Shown one piece after another: positions 8,803 through 17,373 of a DNA stretch of 64,000 nucleotides; position 1 is the first letter of the stretch, and the number at the start of each line of letters is the position of its first letter. This DNA comes from Synechococcus sp. CS-1328 (lineage in GTDB: Bacteria > Cyanobacteriota > Cyanobacteriia > PCC-6307 > Cyanobiaceae): positions 38,675-102,674 of the forward strand of contig NZ_JAHLYT010000068.1 in assembly GCF_025128095.1 (NCBI RefSeq), in the 5' to 3' direction. The notes under the pieces are model-generated. The model searched no databases. It saw only the letters and a program-made list of their open reading frames with translations, and was not told where the DNA came from. The position numbers and the translations under genes are program-made.

Positions 8803-9888
8803 TCAGCGCGACTGCGGCGGACGAGTGGCCCGGGCCTCCCGCAGCAACTGGGAGGGCTTGACATGGAACCTTTGCTGGAAATCGACGCTGAACAGGCTGA
8901 GCGAGCGGTAGCCGCACTGGGTGGCGATCTGAGCCACCGAATCGCCAGGCGAAGGATTCTGCAGAAAACGGCGCGCCTGATCCAACCGCTGGTTGCGGAT
9001 CCACTGGGTTGCCGTACATCCCAGCCGCTCCTTGAAGGCATATTGCAGAGCGCGCCTGGAGTAATGGCTATACGACTCCAACATCGTGAGGTTGAGCGGC
9101 TCGGCGAGGTTGTGTTTGATGTAGTCGATCATCTCATCAAATATATCGCGCCCCTGCAGATCCTTCTGGTGGAGTCGATCCAGGGGGCTGTCCTGAAGCA
9201 AGTCCGGCAGGATCATCGCCGCCATCAGCCGGTAGATCCGCTCATCCACCTGCAGGCGTTCAATCAACGCCGGACTGGCATCGACCAGCTGATTGACCAG
9301 GCTGATCTCCTGGCGAAGCAGGGCCTGAAGCGGTGGTCCGTCGCGATCGGCGGAGAGCCTCCTGCACTGACTCTGCTGAATCAGGTCCTTCCAGGCTGCT
9401 GGGCCGTGCTGCAGCCCTTTCATCACCATGGCCGTACTCAGGAGCCGCTCCGGCCGCAGATGAAACAGCAGGGTGCTCACCGCTGTGGTGTCGCAGGAAT
9501 AGGAGGCGCCGTTGAGAATCAGGCAGTCATCCGCCTGACAGGTCCAGTCGTAGGACTCCTGGCGAATCCGTTGCTCCCCTCCATAGCCCAGCAGAACGGT
9601 GAGTCCATCGTGCTCTTGCGTTTGCAGATGACAGGCGGGAAGGATGGCAGCCACCAGCGCAACGCCACCGAACGACGACTCGAATCCGTAGTGCCACCAC
9701 GGCACGGAAGTGGAGGCGGCTTCGAGCTGCCGCAGTGGAACCACCGTGCTGATCAACTCGGCACTGCGGTCGATGGTATCGATCAGCAGCAGCCTGTCCC
9801 GAAATGGATTAACAAGACCGGCAGCCTGGGGCTGCGGCTCGAATGGCTGCGGGATCGACGTGCCCACGCTAAGCGCTGGCCAGGGCAA
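8803..9888 (-). CDS. AraC-family transcriptional regulator
   Basis: A protein of about 361 residues. The N-terminal ~230 residues form a sensory region with a cupin-like segment (ILPACHLQTQEHDGLTVLLGY), and the C-terminal ~100 residues form the double helix-turn-helix of AraC proteins. The second HTH reads SVAQIATQCGYRSLSLFSVDFQQRF, which I quote only to locate it: motif core IATQCGYRS, then LFSVDFQQRF. The only starts are TTG at 9888 or GTG at 9867; a stop lies 12 codons upstream of the TTG, so the exact start is unsure. AraC regulators are uncommon in picocyanobacteria. It is divergent from the CheB-CheR-PAS gene across a ~370-base gap, which suggests local regulation. Confidence 0.88.
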   Translation of the reverse strand: MPWPALSVGTSIPQPFEPQPQAAGLVNPFRDRLLLIDTIDRSAELISTVVPLRQLEAASTSVPWWHYGFESSFGGVALVAAILPACHLQTQEHDGLTVLLGYGGEQRIRQESYDWTCQADDCLILNGASYSCDTTAVSTLLFHLRPERLLSTAMVMKGLQHGPAAWKDLIQQSQCRRLSADRDGPPLQALLRQEISLVNQLVDASPALIERLQVDERIYRLMAAMILPDLLQDSPLDRLHQKDLQGRDIFDEMIDYIKHNLAEPLNLTMLESYSHYSRRALQYAFKERLGCTATQWIRNQRLDQARRFLQNPSPGDSVAQIATQCGYRSLSLFSVDFQQRFHVKPSQLLREARATRPPQSR

Positions 9889-10260
9889 TTCCGCAGGCTG
9901 ATCGGATGGCGGATCGGCGGATCACGAGTTGGTTCATCGATGCCACTGCCGCTTTCGACAGTTTGAAAACGCTAATGGATCGAGGCCACAGGAGACGCCG
10001 TCCGACGAACAACGACTTGCACATCACCAATGATTCTGCATGGTTCTGATAACCGCTGGCTCAGCGCCGCTGGCTCCTGGCTCCTGGCCTGTTTCGCCAG
10101 CCAATGCATCACCGATCCAGAGATCTAGGCTGACGACCAGCAGCGGCTCTCCCTCGCACATGGCGTGCTCCTTCCGTGGCGAGCCCTCGTCGATTCACAC
10201 CAGGCCACCATGCTCTGCCGGGCATGGCTGCACTGAGGCAAGACTGGCGGTTCGGCAAGA
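9889..10260. promoter_or_regulatory. Divergent intergenic region between araC-like and cheB-cheR genes
   Basis: A non-coding stretch of about 370 bases separates two divergently transcribed genes, so it should hold both promoters. It includes short CTGGCTC repeats around 10069-10087 and no convincing open frame. I cannot point to a definite operator or -35/-10 pair. Autoregulation by the AraC protein and control of the signalling gene are inferred from geometry only. Confidence 0.4.
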
Positions 10261-13176
10261 ATGAACACCTCCCAGGACATGACGATCACCCGGGTGGTGG
10301 GCATCGGGGCCTCGGCCGGGGGACTGGCGGCCTTGACGGATCTGGTCACCCAACTGAAAGCCGGCGGACGACAGGCCTACGTGGTGGCTCAGCACCTCGA
10401 TCCCGACCATCACAGCCATCTGCTCGAGCTGCTGGCCCGGACCAGCCGACTGCCTGTGGTCATGGCTCGCGATGGGGCGCCACTGCAGCCCGATGTGCTC
10501 GCGATCGTGCCGCCCAACCACGACGTCACGGTCGTGGCGAACCGCCTGAGTCTTCAGGCACCGGCTCCTCGCTACGGTCCGGCCCCCAGCATCGACCTGC
10601 TGTTGGCCTCGATCGCCAGAGAATGGGGTGCCAACGGGGTGGCCGTGGTGCTGTCCGGCACTGGCAGCGATGGCGCCTTCGGGCTGCGCTCGGTCAAGGA
10701 AGCGGGCGGACTCACCCTGGCCCAGAACCCGGAGGAGGCGAAGTTCGGCGCCATGCCGCGGGCGGCCATCACCCTCGGCGGCGCTGTGCTGGTGCTGGAG
10801 GCGGGTGCGATCGGGCAGCATCTGGCCGGACTGAACAGCCTCACCGCTGCGGCAGCCGGAGAGGCCGCAGCACCTGGCTCCAGCCTGCCGGCCACCCCAT
10901 TTGGCTTGTCCGCCGTGATCGAGCCCTTGATGCGTGCCACCGGTCTGGATGCGTCCCTCTACACGGAGTCGTCGTTGCGCCGCCGGGTGGAACGACGCAT
11001 GGCGACCCATCAGCTCAGCGACCTGCAGACCTACCTGCCCCTGCTGGAGAGTGACCCTGAAGAGGCCCAGGCACTGGCCCAGACCCTGCTGGTTCCAGGC
11101 ACCGCCTTCTTTCGCGATCCCCAAGCCTTTTCGGCCCTGAGACGGCTCCTGCTCGATGGCCTGTCCAGGCGCCAGGCACCGCACTCCCTGCGGGTCTGGA
11201 TTCCGGGCTGCGCCAGCGGCGAAGAGGCCTACTCGATCGCCATGTTGATCAGTGAGCTTCTGGGCCATCCCCACGATCTGGCTGCCCAGCTAAAGATCTT
11301 CGCGACGGATCTGAGTGAGCAGAGTCTGTCGATTGCCCGCCGCGGGGTCTATCCAGACGCCGCAGTGGCTGGTATCCCAGCGGAGTTACGCCAGCGCTTC
11401 CTGATGGATCGGGGAGCCGAACACGTGATCTGCGAATCGCTGCGGACCTGCATGGTCTTCGCCCGTCACGATATGGGCAAGGACCCACCATTTCCGCGGC
11501 TCGATCTGATCGCCTGCCGCAACACGCTGATCGATTTCACCGCACCCGTTCAGGAACGGGTGCTGGCCCTGTTCTGCTTTGCCCTGGTGCCCGGAGGGCT
11601 GTTGTTCCTCGGCCATGCGGACGCCCTTGGTAGCCGCATCAGCGGTTTCCATGTGGCCGATGGGGAACAGAACCTGTACCGCCGCTCCGGCGACACGCTC
11701 GCGCGCCAGTCACTGCCGCCAGGTCCCGCCGGGGGCCGGCAGGCGCTGGCAGCGACGCCTGCCAGTTCGATCACCTTGCTGCGGGAGAGCATCCCCGAGC
11801 AGCACATGGCCCTGCTTGAGGTGCTGATCCGTACCTTCTGCCAGCCCAGCCTTGTCCTGGATGAACGGCATGATCTGGTGGAGGTGATCGGCGACATCAC
11901 CCCCTACTGCCGCTTGCCGGAAGGGCGCCTCACGACGGCCGCCCAATCGTTTCTGCGGCCCGAACTGCGCAGCGAGGCCAGGGCCCTGTTCCTGCTTGCC
12001 CCCGCCGTCAACACCACCACACGCAGTGCCTCCGTGCATCTGGAAGACCTCGACCAGTGGGTGCGGCTGGAGCTTCGCAGCCTGCTGGTGGATGGGCGTT
12101 CCATCCGGCTGCTCAGCTTTGTGCCGCAGGGGGAGGAGGAGGCAAGCCTCACCACAACGGCGCCACCGGGAGAACGGGCTGCCGCCTTTGATCGTGAAAT
12201 CCAGCGCCTCGAGCGTGAACTGCTAACCAGTCAGGAGACCCTGCAGCGTTCCTTGCTCGAACTGGAGCAGGCGAATGAAGATCTGGAGTCCTTTTCCGAG
12301 GAGCTGCAGGCCTCCTCCGAGGAGCTGCAGTCGTCCAACGAGGAGCTGGAGGCCTCCAATGAGGAGATGCAGGTCACCAACCAAGAACTGGCGACGCTGA
12401 ACCAGACCCTGAGCTGCCGCACCGAACAGCTGGAGCGGCTCAACGCCGATCTGGAAAACATCCAGAGTTCGCTCAGCCAGGGCATGGTGATCGTCGATCG
12501 CCAACTCTGCGTCACCCGTTTCACCCCTCTGGCGGTGCGGGTCTTCGCCTTGATGGCCAGCGATCTCGGCAAGCCGTTGCTGCGCGTTCCAACCACCCTG
12601 CCGCTGCCGCAGCTGCCGGAGGCCCTGGAGGCGGTGCTGCAGGGGGAACCGCGGCGCAGCCTCGAGGCCAGCAGTGAAGACGTCTCCTACCTGGTTCAGG
12701 TGCTGCCCTACCAGGATCTGGAAGGCCGACGCCGCGGCGCCATCGTCACCCTCACCGATGTGTCCGAGCTGATGGAGATGAGCCGGGCGGCGGAGGCGGC
12801 CCTCAACGAGTTCTCCAGCCTCACCGATGCCCTCGATGCGGTGGTCTGGAAGTGGAATCAGGGAATGAGCGAGCTTCTGTACGTGAGCCAGCGCATCCAC
12901 TCCCTGACGGGCTGGTCGCCCGCCGAACTCTGTGAACATCCGGAGCTGTTCGTCAAGGCGATCGTGCCGGACGATCGTGGCCGGGTGGAGGCAGCCCGGG
13001 ACTGGACCCAGGGTCGCTGGACCGTGCGCTACCACCTCACCACCCGCTCGGGCCGGCCGCTCTGGGTCGTGGAAGCGGGCCGGGTCGTCAAGGACGGAGA
13101 CGATCGTTTCGTGGTGGGCACCCTCACCGAGGTGGCGCCCGGCCTCGCCCTGGGGGAGCGGGCGGGGGCGTCCTAG
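10261..13176 (+). CDS. CheB-CheR-PAS fusion signalling protein
   Basis: A 971-residue multidomain protein. Residues 11-190 are a CheB methylesterase with the catalytic triad visible: Ser18 in GASAGG, His45 in AQHLDPDHH and Asp137 in SGTGSDG. Residues ~215-480 are a CheR methyltransferase, with an N-terminal helical domain and the SAM-binding motif WIPGCASGEEAYS. A long heptad coiled coil (repeated SEELQASSEELQSSNEELE type) follows near 650-730. One PAS-like domain comes next and a second C-terminal PAS/PAC domain ends the protein. There is no histidine kinase or GGDEF output and no chemotaxis receptor or CheA nearby, so it may modify or sense something other than a flagellar pathway. Confidence 0.92.
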   Translation: MNTSQDMTITRVVGIGASAGGLAALTDLVTQLKAGGRQAYVVAQHLDPDHHSHLLELLARTSRLPVVMARDGAPLQPDVLAIVPPNHDVTVVANRLSLQAPAPRYGPAPSIDLLLASIAREWGANGVAVVLSGTGSDGAFGLRSVKEAGGLTLAQNPEEAKFGAMPRAAITLGGAVLVLEAGAIGQHLAGLNSLTAAAAGEAAAPGSSLPATPFGLSAVIEPLMRATGLDASLYTESSLRRRVERRMATHQLSDLQTYLPLLESDPEEAQALAQTLLVPGTAFFRDPQAFSALRRLLLDGLSRRQAPHSLRVWIPGCASGEEAYSIAMLISELLGHPHDLAAQLKIFATDLSEQSLSIARRGVYPDAAVAGIPAELRQRFLMDRGAEHVICESLRTCMVFARHDMGKDPPFPRLDLIACRNTLIDFTAPVQERVLALFCFALVPGGLLFLGHADALGSRISGFHVADGEQNLYRRSGDTLARQSLPPGPAGGRQALAATPASSITLLRESIPEQHMALLEVLIRTFCQPSLVLDERHDLVEVIGDITPYCRLPEGRLTTAAQSFLRPELRSEARALFLLAPAVNTTTRSASVHLEDLDQWVRLELRSLLVDGRSIRLLSFVPQGEEEASLTTTAPPGERAAAFDREIQRLERELLTSQETLQRSLLELEQANEDLESFSEELQASSEELQSSNEELEASNEEMQVTNQELATLNQTLSCRTEQLERLNADLENIQSSLSQGMVIVDRQLCVTRFTPLAVRVFALMASDLGKPLLRVPTTLPLPQLPEALEAVLQGEPRRSLEASSEDVSYLVQVLPYQDLEGRRRGAIVTLTDVSELMEMSRAAEAALNEFSSLTDALDAVVWKWNQGMSELLYVSQRIHSLTGWSPAELCEHPELFVKAIVPDDRGRVEAARDWTQGRWTVRYHLTTRSGRPLWVVEAGRVVKDGDDRFVVGTLTEVAPGLALGERAGAS

Positions 13177-13233
13177 CAAGGGCGGTCCATCCGCCAGCAG
13201 GATGGCCGCAGCCCAGTTGCTCCCCTTGCATCG

Positions 13234-13420
13234 ATGAGCGACAGCGGCCTCTCCCGCCAGCTCGGCCTGCGCTCGATGACCCTGGCCGTGGTGACCAGCA
13301 CGATTGGTTCGGGCTGGCTGTTCGCTCCGTTCTATGCCGCGCGTTTCGCCGGACCGGCCGCCTCGGCGCCTGGCTGCTGGGGGGTCTGCTGGCCTTTGCC
13401 CTGGCCGACGCACCTGTCTG
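13234..13420 (+). pseudogene. N-terminal fragment of an amino-acid permease-like transporter
   Basis: From ATG 13234 the frame gives an APC-type start (LGLRSMTLAVVTSTIGSGWL), a first transmembrane helix with the usual small-residue motif. Around 13357-13362 the sense shifts: the next frame continues as LGAWLLGGLLAFALA, so one base has been lost or gained. Nothing of the remaining ~10 helices follows. The original frame stays open to 13548 but encodes unrelated sequence. It is best read as a truncated, frameshifted remnant. Confidence 0.65.
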
Positions 13421-13644
13421 AAACGGTCATTGATGGCGAGCTCACGGCCATGGATCTGGAGCTGGCTATGGAGCTCCTGGCCCAGGTGGCCCAGATCGGG
13501 AGGGCTCTGGGCTACGAATTCACCGCCGCCACACGCTCGGGGACCTGAGATGCAGGATGAGCAACAGAAAGAATGACAGATTGAGCTACGGATCTTCTTC
13601 TCGGAGGCCACGATGGCCAAGATCACGGCACCCAGGGGCCTCTT

Positions 13645-13858
13645 CCTTAGGGAGGGTCTGGATAACCCAAGAAAATGCTCGAGCTAAGGAGACTCTGGAA
13701 AACCCCGGTCACGGCCAGGGGAGTCACAGCGCTGCAAGGGCTTTCACGAATCAAGATCGTAAAGATCGTGGTTTTCCAGAGCTTCCCTAAGGCTTGAGAC
13801 TCGTGTCCCTATCTAGAAGGCAGTTTCTCAACAGGTGGTTATCCAGAGTCTCTTTAGG
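13645..13858. repeat. Nested inverted-repeat cluster: four copies of a ~23-base motif
   Basis: The motif GGTTWTCCAGAGYCTYYYTAAGG appears in reverse orientation at 13645-13668 and 13684-13706, and in forward orientation at 13768-13792 and 13835-13858. Outer copies pair with outer and inner with inner, with a few mismatches each. The arrangement resembles two nested sets of IS or MITE terminal repeats, or one element inserted inside another. No transposase lies between them; only ~60 bases separate the inner copies. Confidence 0.7.
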
Positions 13859-13960
13859 CTCACCGATGCCGCTCTGGTCGATTCACCGCAAATAGCCAAC
13901 ACCTGAAGCGCAACAGCCAACCACTTGATCTACACGAAGATCCCCCCTGTATTCAGGGAA

Positions 13961-14230
13961 CTACCCAGCATTGATCCCTGATTTATCGTGTGCCTGTATA
14001 AAGGCCTCTAAGTGCGCGCCATAGGCCTCGGGCCTCTCCAGCAGGGCATGGTGCGCCGCGCCAGGGATGACCACCAGGCGCTGCTTGGCGAGTTTCTGCC
14101 ATCCCTCCATCGAACGATGGGTGACAAAGTCATGTTCGGCTGCCTGGGTGCCCTGAAGCTGTTGGGAGGTGATGGCCAGCCCAAAGGCGACTGGAACCGC
14201 CGCGAACTTGCAGCATCCACGACCGCAACC
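13961..14230 (-). pseudogene. C-terminal remnant of an alpha/beta hydrolase
   Basis: The minus frame ending at TAG 13961-13963 encodes a typical alpha/beta-hydrolase C-terminus: EHDFVTHRSMEGWQKLAK, then a strand and the catalytic His region VVIPGAAHHALLERPE, then YGAHLEAFIQ. The reading can be followed upstream to about 14230 (PVAFGLAITSQQLQG), where similarity fades. The nucleophile elbow and N-terminal two thirds are absent and no plausible start exists, so this is a broken gene. Confidence 0.6.
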
Positions 14231-14703
14231 CTGGTGGCATGGCTGTCTGGTGAACCGCAGCCCTATCAGTGGCCACGCCTGTGGACCGGGGGATGGAAGG
14301 CTGATTCATGGTTGGCTTCAGTTCACCGTGGCTTGTCTGGAGACGTTGGCGACGGTGGGAACCCACGTCCGGTCAGGGGTTCTCGAACGTCCTGAGGACG
14401 TCCGCCTGCCATCCATCGGCGTCGAGGTTCGCTGATCTCTGCCGGAAGGGGAAGTCCGGCAGCCCCATGCAAAAGGTAGTCCCCTCACCTCGGGAGCCGA
14501 CGGGCCCGTCGACGAGGTCGCGATGGCTACCTGAGCAGCCCGAATCACCCGGGCATCGGCAGGAGCACTGGTCAGGTTCAGCCGATTCACGCGTCGGTGG
14601 CGTGGATCCATGCAGGAGTGCCAAGAGGCATGAGCCGCGGCGTGAACGGCTGCCGGTCGCGGTGCTGTTTCTGAATCGACCGACTCCCTTGCAAGTCTTT
14701 GCC
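14231..14703. other. Non-coding stretch with a hairpin
   Basis: No supported gene is seen. Two small palindromes occur: ACGTCCTGAGGACGT near 14387-14401, and an 8-bp stem with an 8-base loop (CTGCCGGA ... TCCGGCAG) at 14439-14462. Neither is followed by a T-run, so termination is not supported. Confidence 0.5.
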
Positions 14704-15102
14704 ATGCCCACCACGCTCCCTGGCGCCGCTGACGCTTTCTACGCAGCGGGCAACCAGATGCTGGCGGGCGATTGCGCACCCTATGCGGAGATCTGGTCCG
14801 AGGGCGACGACATCAGCCACCTCGGCCCCACCGGTGATCTCTGCACGGGGCGGACAGCGGTGTTTGAACAGTTCGCCAAGGAGTCCGGCATGGGCTTCAA
14901 GGTCACCCTGGTGGCTGACAACCGTCGCTTCGTTGAAAGCGCTGAGATGGGCTACATGGTGGGCGTAGAACGGACCAATGGCATGACCAAGACCGGTGAG
15001 GAGATCCCGGTAGACATCCGCGCCACCACGATCTTCCGCAAAGAGGCCTGCGACTGGCGGGTGGTGTGGTGTGTGGTGCATCACCACACCGATCACTTTT
15101 AG
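14704..15102 (+). CDS. SnoaL/NTF2-like protein
   Basis: A 132-residue protein of the NTF2-like (SnoaL, ketosteroid-isomerase-like) cone fold: an N-terminal helix (AADAFYAAGNQMLAGD), the strand YAEIWSEGDDISHLGP, and later strands ending VVWCVVHHHTDHF. Members bind small hydrophobic ligands in a pocket; the substrate is unknown. The ATG at 14704 aligns with the first helix. It is convergent with another NTF2-like gene, with 21 bases between the stops. Confidence 0.75.
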   Translation: MPTTLPGAADAFYAAGNQMLAGDCAPYAEIWSEGDDISHLGPTGDLCTGRTAVFEQFAKESGMGFKVTLVADNRRFVESAEMGYMVGVERTNGMTKTGEEIPVDIRATTIFRKEACDWRVVWCVVHHHTDHF

Positions 15103-15123
15103 GCACCGAAGCCGATCAGTGAT

Positions 15124-15627
15124 TCAGCTCTGACGAGTGAAGCTCAACAGCTGGTCGGCCGTGTGCGGGGCGATCGGCAGCCCAGCAGGATCCAGCAGGC
15201 CCAACTGGGCCAGAAGTCCGGCTTGATCCCAGTAGATGTGCTCGTAGGCCACCTTGTCATCGCGCACGCCAACGATGACCACCAAGGCCATCTCCACCCG
15301 GCGGCCCGTGGGGGTCACCCCCGGCAGCAGGTGGCCGATGGGCTCGTTGTGGGTGAAGCGAATCACCAGTTCATCCACCAACCGCTCTCCATCCACCGTG
15401 CGCGAGATCGGGATGAACTCCACATCGGGCGGAAAGAACTGGCCGATCAGCCGGGTGGCATAGAACGTCCTTACGCCCTCGGCGCCCTGGCCACCGGTTC
15501 CCGAGCCCAGATTGAGGAGATGGGGGTCGTCCACCATCGTGGCCATGGTGGATTCGAGATCGCCGTTGATCTCTGCCTGCATGTGCACCTCAAACAGGGC
15601 GGCAGCTGGGGAGGCTTCAGCCGTCAT
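15124..15627 (-). CDS. NTF2-like (SnoaL-type) protein
   Basis: A protein of about 167 residues with an NTF2-like fold. A helix (FEVHMQAEINGDLESTMATM) leads into DDPHLLNLGSGTGGQGAEGVRTFY, then ELVIRFTHNE and VEMALVVIVGVRDDKVAYEHIYWDQA. The last pattern is common in NTF2 domains attached to dienelactone hydrolases and in stand-alone ester cyclase-like proteins. ATG 15627 is used; GTG 15651 would add eight residues. It is convergent with the preceding NTF2-like gene. The two share the fold but little sequence, so a recent duplication is unlikely. Confidence 0.75.
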   Translation of the reverse strand: MTAEASPAAALFEVHMQAEINGDLESTMATMVDDPHLLNLGSGTGGQGAEGVRTFYATRLIGQFFPPDVEFIPISRTVDGERLVDELVIRFTHNEPIGHLLPGVTPTGRRVEMALVVIVGVRDDKVAYEHIYWDQAGLLAQLGLLDPAGLPIAPHTADQLLSFTRQS

Positions 15628-15651
15628 GGGAGGCACATGGGTTTTGGCCAC

Positions 15652-16220
15652 CCTAGGGAAGGTCGCGGTCGCTTTTCGCTTGATTGGATCCCTGAGTAGA
15701 GCCTCTCCTCTGCTCGGGCGGGGGGCCTGGCCTCCACAGGTGGCACGGGTCCGGGAAGCCGCTCGGCCATGGGGTCTGTGAGGTCTGGAGGATCGGCATC
15801 ACCCTGTTCATCGGCGGCAGCCTGCAGGTGTGGTGTTGCGGGACTGGGATGCTGGGCTTGCACGTACACGTGGCCATAGACAGGCCTTGTCCTTGCTGCG
15901 GCTCTCGAGATCTGCCCCAGCTTTGGATCCACGCTCCCAGGGGTGCTGGGCGGTGCGGATCCAAAGCAGCTCTGCTCGGACCGTATGGAGACGATGCTGA
16001 GCGAACTTGTGTTGGCGCTCTTGTTGCTGGCCGTGGTGCTCCTCTCGGGCAGGGTCTGAGCCCCAACGGCTGGAACACACTGCTGGCCCGTTGAGCAGTA
16101 GCGAGATCGGGACCACGCAGGGATCTGTGGCCCGTATCCCCGTTACTGGAGACACGGACGTTCGTTCCTCTACGTCGTCGGAGGATGCTGGGAGACCGCA
16201 TCTCCCCTGCTCAGCCCCCC
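15652..16220. other. Largely empty 570-base stretch with an inverted repeat and a tiny ORF
   Basis: No conventional gene is recognisable on either strand. An 11-bp perfect inverted repeat, GCTTTGGATCC and GGATCCAAAGC, lies at 15920-15930 and 15957-15967 around a 26-base loop. Eighteen bases downstream a 24-codon frame encodes a single hydrophobic helix (listed separately). The rest has no feature I can support. Confidence 0.5.
15985..16059 (+). CDS. Possible 24-residue single-helix membrane peptide
   Basis: ATG 15985 to TGA 16059 encodes a charged start (METMLSE) followed by an almost pure hydrophobic helix (LVLALLLLAVVLLSG) and Arg-Val. The composition is that of small membrane subunits such as Psb or Pet peptides, but it matches none I know. 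There is no strong Shine-Dalgarno. It may be real, or chance in GC-rich sequence. Confidence 0.3.
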   Translation: METMLSELVLALLLLAVVLLSGRV

Positions 16221-16457
16221 TTAAACAGTCACAACCTCGGCTGGCAGCAGCAGGTCTTTCGCGTTGATCGAATCGAGTTGCTCCGCCCCCGTGAGGCCAT
16301 GGGTCCAGATGTCGATTCGGCTGTGTGGGGGACAGCGAAACAGCCAGTCCTCGAACGGGAAGACCACCTTCTCCTGAAAGAAAGCCTCCGGACCGATACA
16401 ACGCAGGATCACCATCTTATGGCTGGTGTTGCGATAGAGGCAGGTGCCCGTCGTCAT
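16221..16457 (-). CDS. DUF1830 family protein
   Basis: A 78-residue cyanobacterial DUF1830 protein: CLYRNTSHKMVILRCIG, then FFQEKVVFPFEDWLF, CPPHS and IDIWTHGL. The function is not known; members are small and probably soluble. The ATG at 16457 is used. It is isolated from other minus-strand genes by about 100 bases upstream. Confidence 0.85.
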   Translation of the reverse strand: MTTGTCLYRNTSHKMVILRCIGPEAFFQEKVVFPFEDWLFRCPPHSRIDIWTHGLTGAEQLDSINAKDLLLPAEVVTV

Positions 16458-16563
16458 GGTTTGCAGCAGTGACGATCACACTGCCGCTCAGGCTGCCCAA
16501 TCGCGGTGACGAAGTGAACCTGTTTACCGATTGTCCCCAGGTGGGGGCAGGGCCAACGGACGA

Positions 16564-16953
16564 TCAGGGCCAGGCGATGAAGCTGACCGGCTCGTACTTG
16601 GCGATCGTGATCCGCCAGGCCCTGATCGCCAGGCCCTCCAGGCTGCTGAGGAACGCCGCCGTCTCACCACCAGAGATCCAGTTCGCCTTGAGCAGGGGCA
16701 GCTGTTCGCTCATCACCTCCATCGGAAGTTCCACCAGCAGCAGGCTGGGCTCTCCAGCGGCCCGTTGCAGAGGGCCCTCCTCGCTGCGCTGCCAGAGGCG
16801 CAGCAGCAGTTCCAGCGCGAGGGTGCGTCCGTCATCGCCGGGATCGATGGCCTCGGCAGCGGCGGCTGACTGGGATTTACCGGTGAGCGGCAGCGCGCGC
16901 TTGCCCCCAAACTCCACCAGGGCCAGGGCAACGAGATAGGGAGCGTCGGCCAT
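16564..16953 (-). CDS. Hypothetical protein (129 aa)
   Basis: An unrecognised 129-residue protein, mostly helical, with a Leu-rich middle (LALELLLRLWQRSEEG) and a C-terminal strand-rich end (RAWRITIAKYEPVSFIAWP). The start is decided by the ribosome-binding site. GGAGG stands 9 bases before ATG 16953 (MADAPYL) but directly abuts an upstream ATG at 16962, so 16953 is preferred. No cysteine clusters or membrane segments are seen. Confidence 0.6.
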   Translation of the reverse strand: MADAPYLVALALVEFGGKRALPLTGKSQSAAAAEAIDPGDDGRTLALELLLRLWQRSEEGPLQRAAGEPSLLLVELPMEVMSEQLPLLKANWISGGETAAFLSSLEGLAIRAWRITIAKYEPVSFIAWP

Positions 16954-17154
16954 AGATTCCATCCTCCGAGGCCGCACCACCCTGCCACCCTGCAGGATCC
17001 ACGGACTCCGACACGATGGTGCCCCCAGGATGAGTAGAAGTACCTGAATCACAGCAAACGTTGCCCAGCGATCGCCGGGTTGGGTGACCTGTCCTTGGAG
17101 CCGGCAGGGTTACATTCACCGGGCCAATTCGGGCCCCTGCTGGGGCTGTGTGCC

Positions 17155-17373
17155 ATGGCCACCATCGGAGACCAGCTTCAGACCTATCGCTCCGCCCTCG
17201 CCGAGGCTCAGACCAAAGGTGAGCAGGCGATCGCCAGCAAAATCCAGCAGCAGATCAGGGAACTGGAGGAGTTCCAGCAACGCCACCCCGAGGAGGCCGA
17301 GGCTCCCTCTCCCTTCGAAGTGTTCTGCGATCTCAACCCCTCCGACGTCAACTGCCGCGTCTACGACGACTGA
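17155..17373 (+). CDS. CP12-like protein with only the C-terminal cysteine pair
   Basis: A 72-residue protein whose last ~22 residues match the CP12 C-terminus: PFEVFCDLNPSDVNC, then RVYDD (C-x8-C and the YDD tail). In CP12 this segment inserts into the GAPDH active site and tethers phosphoribulokinase in a redox-controlled Calvin-cycle complex. The N-terminal half is a helix (TYRSALAEAQTKGEQAIASK) without the N-terminal cysteine pair, so this is a C-pair-only variant. ATG 17155 is the natural start. It lies 580 bases upstream of a broken glgC paralogue, another carbon-storage gene. Confidence 0.75.
   Translation: MATIGDQLQTYRSALAEAQTKGEQAIASKIQQQIRELEEFQQRHPEEAEAPSPFEVFCDLNPSDVNCRVYDD

Noticed and set aside
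13430..13548. C-terminal part of the open frame after the permease fragment as a separate gene
   Set aside because: No family resemblance, no start signal, and it simply continues the frame of a truncated permease.
14439..14462. Hairpin as Rho-independent terminator
   Set aside because: Stem of 8 bp with an 8-base loop but no T-run on either side.
17332..17361. Shared C-x8-C spacing in the CP12-like protein and in the adhesin head joints
   Set aside because: Surrounding residues and cell compartments differ completely; the spacing match is coincidence.
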